Below the pieces are notes generated by a model. It saw nothing but the letters and a program-made list of their open reading frames with translations, was not told the DNA's origin and did not search any database. Made by a program: the position numbers and the translations under genes. A stretch of 64,000 nt of DNA from Actinocatenispora sp036503555 (GTDB lineage: Bacteria; Actinomycetota; Actinomycetes; Mycobacteriales; Micromonosporaceae): contig DASXWQ010000028.1 of assembly GCA_036503555.1 (NCBI GenBank), forward strand, positions 62,001 to 126,000. The letters are read 5' to 3'. Positions 24,550 through 32,518 of the stretch are shown here, in pieces; position 1 is the first letter of the stretch; the number at the start of each line of letters is the position of its first letter.

Positions 24550-25859
24550 GGCAGCACCCCCTTGGATTGGAGCGCGTCGGAGATCTGGGCGCGCAGCGTC
24601 CGTTCGGTGGACGGCGGGTTGATCGACGAGGGGGGCGAGAGCGTCGCGGACGTGACCGTCGAGACGTTCTGGTACGTGGCGGTCACCGGCCGGGACACCG
24701 CGTTCTTGATCTCCGCCAGGATCGTGTCGCGCATCGGGTACGCGGTCGCCATGCTCGGGTTGGTCTTCGCGTCGACCTTCTTGTTCGGGTCGAGCCCGGT
24801 GTTGTCGTGGTACAGCGACTCGATGGTCGGCGGTACGCCGTCCTTGATCGCGGCGAACTTCTGGTTCTCGGGCGAGCGCAGGCACAGCGCCGCCTTGAAC
24901 GCCATGTCCGGGTGGTCGGAGAACTTGCTGACGGCGTAGTTCTCGCCGCCGATCGTGGCGCGGCCGGTACCGGTGATACCGGGGATCGGCGCCCACTTGA
25001 AGTTCTTCAGCATGTCCGGCTTGTCGGTGGCCATCGAGGCGTACACGAACGGCCAGTTGATTTCCATGGCGGCGGTGCCGCCCTCGACCGCGAGCCGGGC
25101 CTGGTCCTCCATGGTGTTGGAGAGCGACGGGTCGGCCGCGGCGGAGGTCGCGAACCTCTGCACGGTGTCCAGTGCCGTCACCGCGGGAGGGCCGAGCGCG
25201 ACCCGGGTGCCGGCCTTGTTCAGGATCGACCCGCCGGCCGCGGCGAGCACCGAGTTGAACCACACCACGAGGCCCTCGTACTGCGCGCCGGTGACCTCGA
25301 CGTAGTGCGGCTTGCCCGCCTGCTTGAGCCGGGTCGCCTCGGCGATGATCTGGTTGTAGGTCTTCGGTGCGTTCGGCACCAGATCCGACCGGTACCACAG
25401 CAGCTGCACGTTCGTGTTGTTGGTCGCGGCGTACAGCTTGCCGTCGATGGTCGCGGTCGACAGCGGTGCCGCCAACGTGTCCCGTCGCGCCTGGAGCTTG
25501 TTGGCGCCGGTCCACTCCCGGATCCACCCGGCCTTCGCCAGTTCGGCGGTCCAGGTGACGTCGAGTCCGAGGATGTCCATGCCGTGGTCGGCGGCGGCCA
25601 GACGGCGTACCAGTTGCTCGCGCTGCTGGTCCGCGGTGCGTGGCAGGATGTTCAGCTTGATCGTGTACTGACCGTGCGCCGCCTGGTTGCAGCGCTGCAC
25701 GATCGCCGGCCGGTTCTGCTCCGGGTACGCGTAGAGATTGAGTGTCGGAGTACCGGATGAGCTGGACCCGCATGCGCTGAGGAGCGTGCCGGCCATGATG
25801 GCCGCCGCGCCGACGGCGAGTGAGGTACGCATCCGGCCCTGGGTTGTCCGTGGCCGCAC
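24546..25859 (-). CDS. lpqY: Sugar-binding lipoprotein, LpqY-like (copy 1)
   Basis: 437 residues from a GTG preceded by AAGGGAGA. A short basic N-terminus and a hydrophobic stretch lead to the lipobox LLSAC (Cys30), then a Ser/Gly linker and a family 1 solute-binding fold (LPRTADQQREQLVRRLAAADHGMDILGLDVTW). It would be anchored outside the membrane and capture sugar, most likely trehalose or a related alpha-glucoside judging from the LpqY-SugABC gene order. It is clearly more diverged from copy 2 than the permeases are, so the two may bind different sugars. Confidence 0.88.
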   Translation of the reverse strand: MRPRTTQGRMRTSLAVGAAAIMAGTLLSACGSSSSGTPTLNLYAYPEQNRPAIVQRCNQAAHGQYTIKLNILPRTADQQREQLVRRLAAADHGMDILGLDVTWTAELAKAGWIREWTGANKLQARRDTLAAPLSTATIDGKLYAATNNTNVQLLWYRSDLVPNAPKTYNQIIAEATRLKQAGKPHYVEVTGAQYEGLVVWFNSVLAAAGGSILNKAGTRVALGPPAVTALDTVQRFATSAAADPSLSNTMEDQARLAVEGGTAAMEINWPFVYASMATDKPDMLKNFKWAPIPGITGTGRATIGGENYAVSKFSDHPDMAFKAALCLRSPENQKFAAIKDGVPPTIESLYHDNTGLDPNKKVDAKTNPSMATAYPMRDTILAEIKNAVSRPVTATYQNVSTVTSATLSPPSSINPPSTERTLRAQISDALQSKGVLP

Positions 25860-26008
25860 GAGACTCTCTCCCTTCCGGCATGGCAGGACCGGAAAGTGCC
25901 CGCGCCCGGCCCCCCGTGGATGGTCGTCGCTCGCACCGGAACAGGCGCCAGCGACGGTGTCCCGGCGGGATACGACAGTCCGTAATCTAATTCCGGCACC
26001 GGTAGACC

Positions 26009-26026
26009 GTTGGCGTTTCCGCCAAC
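26009..26026. promoter_or_regulatory. Inverted repeat upstream of importer copy 1, candidate operator
   Basis: GTTGGCG and CGCCAAC are a perfect 7-bp inverted repeat around TTTC, 150 bases upstream of lpqY copy 1 and just upstream of a TAGATT box on the minus strand. Copy 2 has only a degenerate version, so the two operons may be controlled differently. Confidence 0.4.
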
Positions 26027-26212
26027 ACGTGATGTCGCCGTGCCATCCCGTGACTCCGGTGCGCTGCCCGCGCGCGGTTGCGTCCGTGCTGGGCGGACTG
26101 GCCGGCTCGTCCCGTCCGGGCCGCATCGTCTCCGGACATGGCGTATCGCTTGCCCTGCAACGGTTTCCGCATCGCCTCGGCGAAACCGACCCGTGTGGGC
26201 GGACATGCGAAA

Positions 26213-26238
26213 CGGCCCGCCGGATGTCCGGCGGGCCG
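26213..26238 (-). terminator. Terminator of the second sugar-importer operon
   Basis: CGGCCCGCCGG and CCGGCGGGCCG form a perfect 11-bp stem around ATGT, extendable by GCGAA/TTCGC after one mismatch. It lies 21 bases beyond the sugC copy 2 stop and is followed by TTT on the minus strand. Confidence 0.65.
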
Positions 26239-26258
26239 CTTCGTGGTACCTCTGGGTG

Positions 26259-27443
26259 TTAGTTGGCGGCGGTCAGGTTCGCACCACTGCCCGGTTCGAA
26301 CACGTGGATGGAGTCCGGGTCGAACCAGACGTCCAGGCTGTGTCCCTCCTTCACCGGGGAGCGGGCGTCGAGCTGCGCGACGACCTGCGCGGTACCCAAC
26401 TCCTCGGAGCCGGTGTCGCGTTCGATCTCCGCCAGGTGCTCGGAGTCGACGTGCGCGTTCTCCAGCGAGAAGTACGCGAACTTCTCCGACCCCATCGACT
26501 CCAGGATGTCGACCGGCGCGGCGAACGTGACGCCCTGGCCGCGGCTCGCGTCCACCAGCGACACGTCCTCGAACGCCTCGGGCCGGATGCCGATGATCAC
26601 GTCCCGGGGTACGTCCCGGTGCGCGTCGAGGCTGTGCCGGACCCGGTCGCTCAGCGGGATCGAGCCGAGCGTCGTGTCGATCGCGTTGTTGGCGATCGTG
26701 CCGGGTACGAAGTTCATCGACGGGGAGCCGATGAAGCCGGCGACGAACAGGTTGACGGGCCGCTCGTACAGCTCCTGCGGGGAACCGATCTGCTGCACGT
26801 GACCGGCCCGCATGATGACGATGCGGTCGCCGAGGGTCATCGCCTCGGTCTGGTCGTGCGTCACGTACACCGTGGTGGTGCCGAGGCGCTTCTGGATCCG
26901 CGAGATCGACGTACGCATCTGCACGCGGAGCTTGGCGTCCAGGTTGGACAGTGGCTCGTCCATGAGGAACGCCTTGGGGCTGCGGACGATCGCGCGGCCC
27001 ATCGCGACCCGCTGCCGCTGACCACCGGACAGCGCGCCCGGCTTGCGGTCCAGGTACGGCGTGAGGTCGAGGATCCCGGCGGCCTCGTCGACCTTGGCCT
27101 TGATGGTCGCCTTGTCGGCCTTGGCCAGCTTGAGCGGGAAGCCGATGTTCTCCCGCACCGTCATGTGCGGGTACAGCGCGTACGACTGGAACACCATGGC
27201 GATGTCCCGGTCGCGCGGCGCCACCTCGTTGACCCGCCGGCCGTCGATGCGCATCTCGCCGTCGGAGATGTCCTCCAGTCCGGCGATCATGTTGAGGGTC
27301 GTCGACTTCCCGCAGCCCGAGGGGCCGACCAGGATGATGAACTCCTGGTCCGCGATGTGCAGGTCGAACTCCGCGACGGCCGTCGTGCCGTCCGGGTACT
27401 TCTTGGTGACGCGGTCGAGAACGATCTCAGCCACTGTTGACAC
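26259..27443 (-). CDS. sugC: Sugar ABC transporter ATP-binding protein, SugC-like (copy 2)
   Basis: 394 residues, the same length as copy 1 and with the same motifs: Walker A GPSGCGKST, LSGGQRQRVA, AFLMDEPLSNLDA and the MalK-type C-terminal region. Long stretches of DNA in the centre are identical or nearly identical to copy 1 (the Walker B to GFIGSPSMNFVPGT region), while the ends differ. This fits an older duplication with gene conversion or strong constraint in the ATPase core. The start abuts the sugB stop. Confidence 0.92.
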   Translation of the reverse strand: MSTVAEIVLDRVTKKYPDGTTAVAEFDLHIADQEFIILVGPSGCGKSTTLNMIAGLEDISDGEMRIDGRRVNEVAPRDRDIAMVFQSYALYPHMTVRENIGFPLKLAKADKATIKAKVDEAAGILDLTPYLDRKPGALSGGQRQRVAMGRAIVRSPKAFLMDEPLSNLDAKLRVQMRTSISRIQKRLGTTTVYVTHDQTEAMTLGDRIVIMRAGHVQQIGSPQELYERPVNLFVAGFIGSPSMNFVPGTIANNAIDTTLGSIPLSDRVRHSLDAHRDVPRDVIIGIRPEAFEDVSLVDASRGQGVTFAAPVDILESMGSEKFAYFSLENAHVDSEHLAEIERDTGSEELGTAQVVAQLDARSPVKEGHSLDVWFDPDSIHVFEPGSGANLTAAN

Positions 27444-28277
27444 TCATCCCTTCACGGCCCCGGACGTGAGCCCGGAGACGATCCGACGCTGGAAGATCAG
27501 TACGAAGATGATGATCGGGATCGTGATCACGATCGCCGCCGCCGCGATCGACCCGGTCGGGTCCTCGAACTGCGAGGCGCCGGTGAAGAACGCGATCGCC
27601 GCCGGCGCGGTCCGCGCCGAGGTGGTGGACGTCAGCGAGATCGCGAAGACGAAGTCGTTCCAGCACTGGATGAACGCCAGGATCGCGGTGGTGACCACAC
27701 CCGGCATCGCCAGCGGCACGATGACCTGACGGAACGCCTGGAACGGCGTCGCGCCGTCCATCTTCGCGGCCTTCTCCAACTCCCACGGGATCTCCCGCAG
27801 GAACGACGACAGCGTGTAGATCGTCAGCGGCAGCGTGAACGTGATGTACGGCAGGATCAGTCCCGGCCAGGTGTTGAACAGCCCGATCGACCGCTCCACC
27901 TGGAACATCGGCGTCACGAGCGACACCTGCGGGAACATCGCGATCAGCAGCGACGCGCCCAGCATCAGGCGCTTGCCGGGGAACTCCAGCCGCGCGATCG
28001 CGTACGCCGCGAACGTGCCGATGACGATCGCGATGAACGTCGCGATGACCGCGATGCCGATCGAGTTGAGCAGCGGTCGGGTGAACCCGCCCACCTGGAA
28101 GATGTCGATGAAGTTCTGGAACGTCCAGCCGCGCGGGATGAAGTGCCCGTCGGTGAACGTGCTCTTGTCCTTCAGCGACAGGGACAGGATCCACAACACC
28201 GGGATCAGCGCGTACAGCGCGACGATGGTGTTGGCGACGGACCAGCTGGCCTTCTGTCTGGTGGTGACGACGGCCAT
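27444..28277 (-). CDS. sugB: Sugar ABC transporter permease, SugB/MalG-like (copy 2)
   Basis: 277 residues and six TM helices. The EAA loop LEKAAKMDGATPFQAFRQVIVPLAMPG and C-terminus SGLTSGAVKG are almost identical to copy 1, with differences concentrated in the first 80 residues and in the periplasmic loops. The ATG overlaps the sugA stop by one base, the same junction as in copy 1. Confidence 0.92.
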   Translation of the reverse strand: MAVVTTRQKASWSVANTIVALYALIPVLWILSLSLKDKSTFTDGHFIPRGWTFQNFIDIFQVGGFTRPLLNSIGIAVIATFIAIVIGTFAAYAIARLEFPGKRLMLGASLLIAMFPQVSLVTPMFQVERSIGLFNTWPGLILPYITFTLPLTIYTLSSFLREIPWELEKAAKMDGATPFQAFRQVIVPLAMPGVVTTAILAFIQCWNDFVFAISLTSTTSARTAPAAIAFFTGASQFEDPTGSIAAAAIVITIPIIIFVLIFQRRIVSGLTSGAVKG

Positions 28278-29236
28278 CAGCGCCTCCCCGTGTTCTCGCT
28301 ACCCGGGGCAGCGGTGCCGAAGACCTTGATGAAGATGAACGCGATGAGCGCCACCGTGATGAACATCAGGACCGACATGGTCGATCCGATGCCGAGGTTC
28401 AGCCCGCTGATCAGGTTGTGGTACGTGGTGATCGACAGCGAGCTCGTCCCGTTGGCGCCGTTGGTCAGTACGTAGATGTTGTCGTACACACGGACCGCGT
28501 CGAGGACGCGGAACAGCAGCGCGACCAGGATCGCCGGCTTCATCAGCGGCAGCGTGACCTTCGTGAACCGCTGCCACGGTGAGGCGCCGTCCATCGCCGC
28601 CGCCTTCTGCAACTCTTCCGGCACGATCGCGAGACCCGCCATCAGCAGCAGCGCCATGAACGGCGTCGTCTTCCAGATCTCGGCCAGGATGATGATGGCC
28701 AACGAGGACGCCTGGTGGGTCAGCGGCGCCGAGCCGCTCCACAGCGGAAGCTGGGCCAGGTACCCGGTGTTCGGCGTCCACGCGTACTGCCATCCGTACG
28801 CGGCGGCCACGGTGACGATGCCGTACGGGATCAGGGCCAGCGTCCGCACGAAGCCCTTGCCGATGACCGTGCGGTGCATGACCATCGCCAGGGTCATGCC
28901 GAGAACCAGCTCGAACACCACGCTGACGACCGTGATGACCATCGTGACGGCGAACGCCCGCCACCAGAAGGAGTTCGTCAGGACCGTCGCGTAGTTGGCG
29001 AACCCGACGAAGCCCTTCTTGTCCGGGAACCGGAGATCGTAGCGCTGCAACGACAGCATGACCGAGTAGACGATCGGGTAGATCGTCACGACGACCATCA
29101 CGACGGCCGCCGGCAGGCACAGCAGCCAGCCGAGCTTCCGCTCCGACCGCTTGCCGTCACTCAGTGGTTTCTTCGCCTTGCCCGCAACGGAACCGGACGA
29201 GAGGCGAGCCTTGCTCTGCACGGTGGCCTGGGTCAC
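28277..29236 (-). CDS. sugA: Sugar ABC transporter permease, SugA/MalF-like (copy 2)
   Basis: 319 residues, 11 shorter than copy 1 because of its N-terminal cytoplasmic tail. Six TM helices follow, with the EAA loop LQKAAAMDGASPWQRFTKVTLPLMKP. The extracytoplasmic segment after TPNTGYLAQL carries PLWSG where copy 1 has LPAG, a place where substrate-binding protein contact may differ. The GTG start overlaps the lpqY stop (GTGA). Confidence 0.92.
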   Translation of the reverse strand: MTQATVQSKARLSSGSVAGKAKKPLSDGKRSERKLGWLLCLPAAVVMVVVTIYPIVYSVMLSLQRYDLRFPDKKGFVGFANYATVLTNSFWWRAFAVTMVITVVSVVFELVLGMTLAMVMHRTVIGKGFVRTLALIPYGIVTVAAAYGWQYAWTPNTGYLAQLPLWSGSAPLTHQASSLAIIILAEIWKTTPFMALLLMAGLAIVPEELQKAAAMDGASPWQRFTKVTLPLMKPAILVALLFRVLDAVRVYDNIYVLTNGANGTSSLSITTYHNLISGLNLGIGSTMSVLMFITVALIAFIFIKVFGTAAPGSENTGRR

Positions 29237-30546
29237 GGCAGGACCCCCTTGGATTGGAGCGCGTTGTCGACCTGGTCGTGCAGGTACGTCTCGGTGGCCG
29301 CGGGATCGATCGACCCCGGCGGCGACAGCGCCGCCTGGATCACCGTCGAGACGTTCTGGTACGTCGGCGTGACCGGACGCGGCGCCGCCGTCTTCAGCGC
29401 GGAGAGGATCGCGTCACGCATCGGGTACGCCGTCGCCATGCTCGGGTTGTCCGGGCCGGCCTTCTTGGTCGCGTCGAGCGGCGTGTCGTCGTGGTACACC
29501 GACTCGATGGTCGGCGGCAGACCGTCCTTGGTTGCGGCGATCTTCTGGTTCGCGGGCGACCGCAGGCACAGGGCCGCGTCGAACGCCTCGGCGGGGTGTG
29601 CCGAGTACTTGCTGATCGCGAAGTTCGAGCCGCCCAGCGGGGACTTGCCGGGACCGTCGATGCCCGGGTACGGCGCCCACTTGAAGTCCTTCTTGAACTT
29701 CACCGCGGTGTTGGCCTGCATCGCGGGGTACACGTACGGCCAGTTGACCTCCGCCGCCGCGAACCCGCCTTCGAGCTGCAGCCGCGCCGGGTCCTCCTGG
29801 GTGTTGGTCAGCGAGGGGTCCGCCGCCTTGGAGTTGGCGAAGTCACGCAGCGTCTGCATCGCCTTGACCGACGGCTGCCCCATCGACACCTTGGTACCGC
29901 TGGAATCCAGCACGGAACCGCCGGCCGAGGCGACGAGGCTGTTGAACCACACCGTCAGGCCCTCGTACTGGGCGCCCTGCGCCTCGACGTAGTGCGGCTT
30001 GTTCGCCGCGGCAAGCTGCTCCGCCTGCTTCTGCAGTCCGGCCCAGGTGTCCGCGGGCTTCGGCAGCAGGTCCGCGCGGTACCACAGCAACTGAACGTTG
30101 GTGTTGTACGGCGCAGCGTACAGCTTGCCGTCCCACTGCGCGGTCTTGAGCGGTGCCGCGAGGGTGCCCTTCTCGGCCTCGGCCCTGTCGGCCCCGGTCC
30201 ACTCGCGGATCCAGCCGGCCTCGGCCAGTTCCGCGGTCCAGGTGACGTCGAGGCCCAGGATGTCGAGCCCGCTGTCACCGGCGGCGAGCCGTCGTACCAG
30301 CTGCTCACGCTGCTGGTCGGCGGTGCGGGGCAGGGTGTTCAGCTTGATCTGGTATTTGCCGTTGGCCGCCTTGTTGCAGTTGGCCACCATCGCGGCGAGG
30401 TTCTGTTGTGGAGCGTTGTAGAGGTTGATCGTCGGGGTACCGGTCGACCCAGACCCGCAGGCAGTGACAAGCGTGCTGGCCATGATCGCCGCCGCCCCCA
30501 CCGCCAACGAGGTCCGTAGTCGACCCCGGTGGTTGTGTGGCCGCAC
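29233..30546 (-). CDS. lpqY: Sugar-binding lipoprotein, LpqY-like (copy 2)
   Basis: 437 residues, exactly the length of copy 1. It has the same start VRPxxxxGRxRTSLAVGAAAIMA and lipobox VTAC (Cys30), then a family 1 solute-binding fold. Conserved blocks with copy 1 (QREQLVRRLAAGDSG, DVTWTAELAEAGWIREWTGA, LCLRSPANQKIAA) alternate with diverged ligand-side segments. A GTG start with AAGGGAGA upstream is shared with copy 1. The promoter must lie in the 378-bp gap behind hpnH. Confidence 0.88.
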   Translation of the reverse strand: MRPHNHRGRLRTSLAVGAAAIMASTLVTACGSGSTGTPTINLYNAPQQNLAAMVANCNKAANGKYQIKLNTLPRTADQQREQLVRRLAAGDSGLDILGLDVTWTAELAEAGWIREWTGADRAEAEKGTLAAPLKTAQWDGKLYAAPYNTNVQLLWYRADLLPKPADTWAGLQKQAEQLAAANKPHYVEAQGAQYEGLTVWFNSLVASAGGSVLDSSGTKVSMGQPSVKAMQTLRDFANSKAADPSLTNTQEDPARLQLEGGFAAAEVNWPYVYPAMQANTAVKFKKDFKWAPYPGIDGPGKSPLGGSNFAISKYSAHPAEAFDAALCLRSPANQKIAATKDGLPPTIESVYHDDTPLDATKKAGPDNPSMATAYPMRDAILSALKTAAPRPVTPTYQNVSTVIQAALSPPGSIDPAATETYLHDQVDNALQSKGVLP

Positions 30547-30923
30547 GAGCCGCTCTCCCTTCCGGCATGGACGGACCGGAAAGCAGCACCCGGTCCCCAC
30601 GTCGTTGGTCGTCGCGCCCGCACCGGGACAGGCACCAGCGACGAAGCCTCCCGGCGGGTACGACGGTCCGTAATTTCGACACGACACTCACGCAGTGGTG
30701 CCGTTACCGCCCAGCACGCGATGTTGCCGCAGGCCAGGTGGCCGGACGTCGTTACCCGTCGAGGATTGTGTCCAGAGGGAACATCGGAGCAGATCGACCG
30801 GTACGGCGGCATCGAGTGCAAAAGTCACCCTAATCAAGGTGACGGTGCGTTGTCGATTCACATCCGACGCCCACCGTGGACGTATTGGCGAAGTTACCGG
30901 TCTGTTATCGGCTGGTGTCCGAC
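30547..30923. other. Intergenic region: lpqY copy 2 leader and hopanoid operon 3' end
   Basis: The part nearest lpqY matches the leader of copy 1 in blocks. The far part holds the hopanoid terminator (30820-30843). The rest shows no gene with a ribosome binding site or plausible codon use. Confidence 0.55.
30820..30843 (-). terminator. Rho-independent terminator of the hopanoid operon
   Basis: On the minus strand GTCACC, an 8-base AT-rich loop and GGTGAC are followed directly by TTTT. It begins 80 bases after the hpnH stop and is one of the few hairpins in this window with a real T run. Confidence 0.65.
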
Positions 30924-31934
30924 TCATGCCTCCCGCATGGCACGCAGCGACTCCTTGAGGGAACCCATCGTGGCGAGCACCGCGCTCGGCTCGTACCCGC
31001 AGTGCGCCATGCAGTTGTTGCAGCGCGGGTCCTTGCCCCGGCCGTACGAGTCCCAGTCGGTGGTCTCGACCAACTCCTGGTAACTGGTCGCGTACCCGTC
31101 GCCCATCAGGTAGCAGGGACGCTGCCAGCCCTTGAGCGAGTACGACGGGATGCCCCAGGCGGTGCAGCCGAAGTCGGCCTTGCCCTCCAGGAAGTCCAGG
31201 AACAGCGGGGAGTGGGACAGCCGCCACTTCTTGCGGTTGCCGCCCGCGAACGCCTTCCGGAACAGCTCCCGCGTCTCCTGTACGCCGAGGAAGTGCTCCT
31301 GGTCCGGCGCCTTCTCGTACGCGTACGCCGGGGAGATCATCATCTCGTCGACCTTCAGGTCGTCGTTGAGGTAGTTCAGCACGTCGATGATGGTCTGCGG
31401 GGTGTCGGTGTTGAAGAAGGTCGAGTTCGTGGTGACGCGGAAGCCCTTCGCCTTGAGGAACCGGATCGCCTCGACCGCCTCGTCGAACACGCCCTCCTGC
31501 GACACCGACTCGTCGTGCCGCTCGCGCAGCCCGTCGATGTGCACCGCGAACTGGAAGTACGGAGAGGGCTTGAAGTCGAACTTGTCGAAGCGCTTGCGCA
31601 GCAGGACGGCGTTCGTGCACAGGATGACGAACTTCTTGCGCTTCACCAGTTCGGCGACCATCTCGTCGATCTGCGGATGCATCAGCGGCTCGCCGCCGGC
31701 GATCGACACGGCGGGCGCGCCGGACTCCTCCACCGCGGCCACCGCCTGCTCGACCGGCATCCGCCGCTTGAGTACGTCGTGCGGCTCCTGGATCTTGCCG
31801 CAGCCGACGCACGCCAGGTTGCAGGCGAACAGTGGCTCCAGCTCGACCACGAGCGGGAACTTCTTCCGGCCGGTGAGCTTGTTCTTCAGCACGTACGCAC
31901 CGACGCGCGCGGCCTGCCGCAGCGGAACTGCCAT
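30924..31934 (-). CDS. hpnH: Adenosyl-hopene transferase, radical SAM
   Basis: 336 residues from an ATG behind AAGGAGG (a TTG six bases earlier is possible). The radical-SAM cluster ligands are Cys38, Cys42 and Cys45 in CNLACVGC, followed by the SAM site SIAGGEPLMHP. The C-terminal half carries a further Cys-rich segment (RCNNCMAHCGYEPSA). The enzyme joins the 5'-deoxyadenosyl radical from SAM to hopene, giving adenosylhopane, the first C35 hopanoid. It is the last gene of the operon. Confidence 0.94.
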   Translation of the reverse strand: MAVPLRQAARVGAYVLKNKLTGRKKFPLVVELEPLFACNLACVGCGKIQEPHDVLKRRMPVEQAVAAVEESGAPAVSIAGGEPLMHPQIDEMVAELVKRKKFVILCTNAVLLRKRFDKFDFKPSPYFQFAVHIDGLRERHDESVSQEGVFDEAVEAIRFLKAKGFRVTTNSTFFNTDTPQTIIDVLNYLNDDLKVDEMMISPAYAYEKAPDQEHFLGVQETRELFRKAFAGGNRKKWRLSHSPLFLDFLEGKADFGCTAWGIPSYSLKGWQRPCYLMGDGYATSYQELVETTDWDSYGRGKDPRCNNCMAHCGYEPSAVLATMGSLKESLRAMREA

Positions 31935-31936
31935 CG

Positions 31937-32518
31937 TCAACGCACCTCCTTGAGAAGCCTGAGCGGGGGGACCGGGTCGCGCCGGGCGGCCCAGTCGGTG
32001 AGGGCGCCGGCCACGGCGGGCAGCCGGGACAGCGCGGTTCGCAGTCGGAGCAGGGTGGCCGGACTGACCAGCCGGCCGGTGTCCGCCACCACGCGGACGC
32101 AGGCGAGCGGCCGCACCGGCCCGGCGAGCAGCCAGTACGACTCGGTGTCCGCGACGAGCGCCGTGTCGGCCAGTTCAGCCCGGCGGCGCCCGGTCACCAG
32201 GCGCCGCGCGCTGTGTACCGGTCCGATGTGGACGGTGAGCCCGGCGGCGCGCAGCGCGTCGGCCAGACCGTCCACATCGGACAGCTCGATGCCGCCGCCG
32301 GGCGTGCGCACCGTGTCGGCCACGACCACGTCCCCGGTACGTACCAACGGGGAGAGACCGCCGCCGACGCCGGCGACCGCGACCGTACGGCGCGCCAACC
32401 GTTCCGCCGACCGGACGGACCGGGCCGGGCCGACGCCGGTGTGCAGCACGGGCAGCGGCGTACCGCGGCGCAGGGCGCGCGCCTCGGCCCGCATCGGCGC
32501 CAGCAGCAGCGGGTTCAC
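31937..32518 (-). CDS. hpnG: HpnG-like phosphorylase/nucleosidase
   Basis: 193 residues from a GTG overlapping the shc stop (GTGA). The fold is that of purine nucleoside phosphorylases/5'-methylthioadenosine nucleosidases: LLLAPMRAEARALRR start, HTGVGPARSVR, VAGVGGGLSPLV and the DTESYWLL glutamate. In hopanoid pathways HpnG removes adenine from adenosylhopane to give ribosylhopane. It is shorter than typical HpnG, with a trimmed middle. The stop lies within the hpnH leader. Confidence 0.82.
   Translation of the reverse strand: MNPLLLAPMRAEARALRRGTPLPVLHTGVGPARSVRSAERLARRTVAVAGVGGGLSPLVRTGDVVVADTVRTPGGGIELSDVDGLADALRAAGLTVHIGPVHSARRLVTGRRRAELADTALVADTESYWLLAGPVRPLACVRVVADTGRLVSPATLLRLRTALSRLPAVAGALTDWAARRDPVPPLRLLKEVR

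Larger units (their letters stand above)
25860..26258. other. Intergenic region between the two importer operons
   Basis: The first 135 or so bases are the lpqY copy 1 leader and match the corresponding region of copy 2 in blocks (CTCCCTTCCGGCATGG, GGACCGGAAAG, GTCCGTAAT). An inverted repeat lies at 26009-26026 and the terminator of operon 2 at 26213-26238. No convincing gene is present. Confidence 0.6.
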
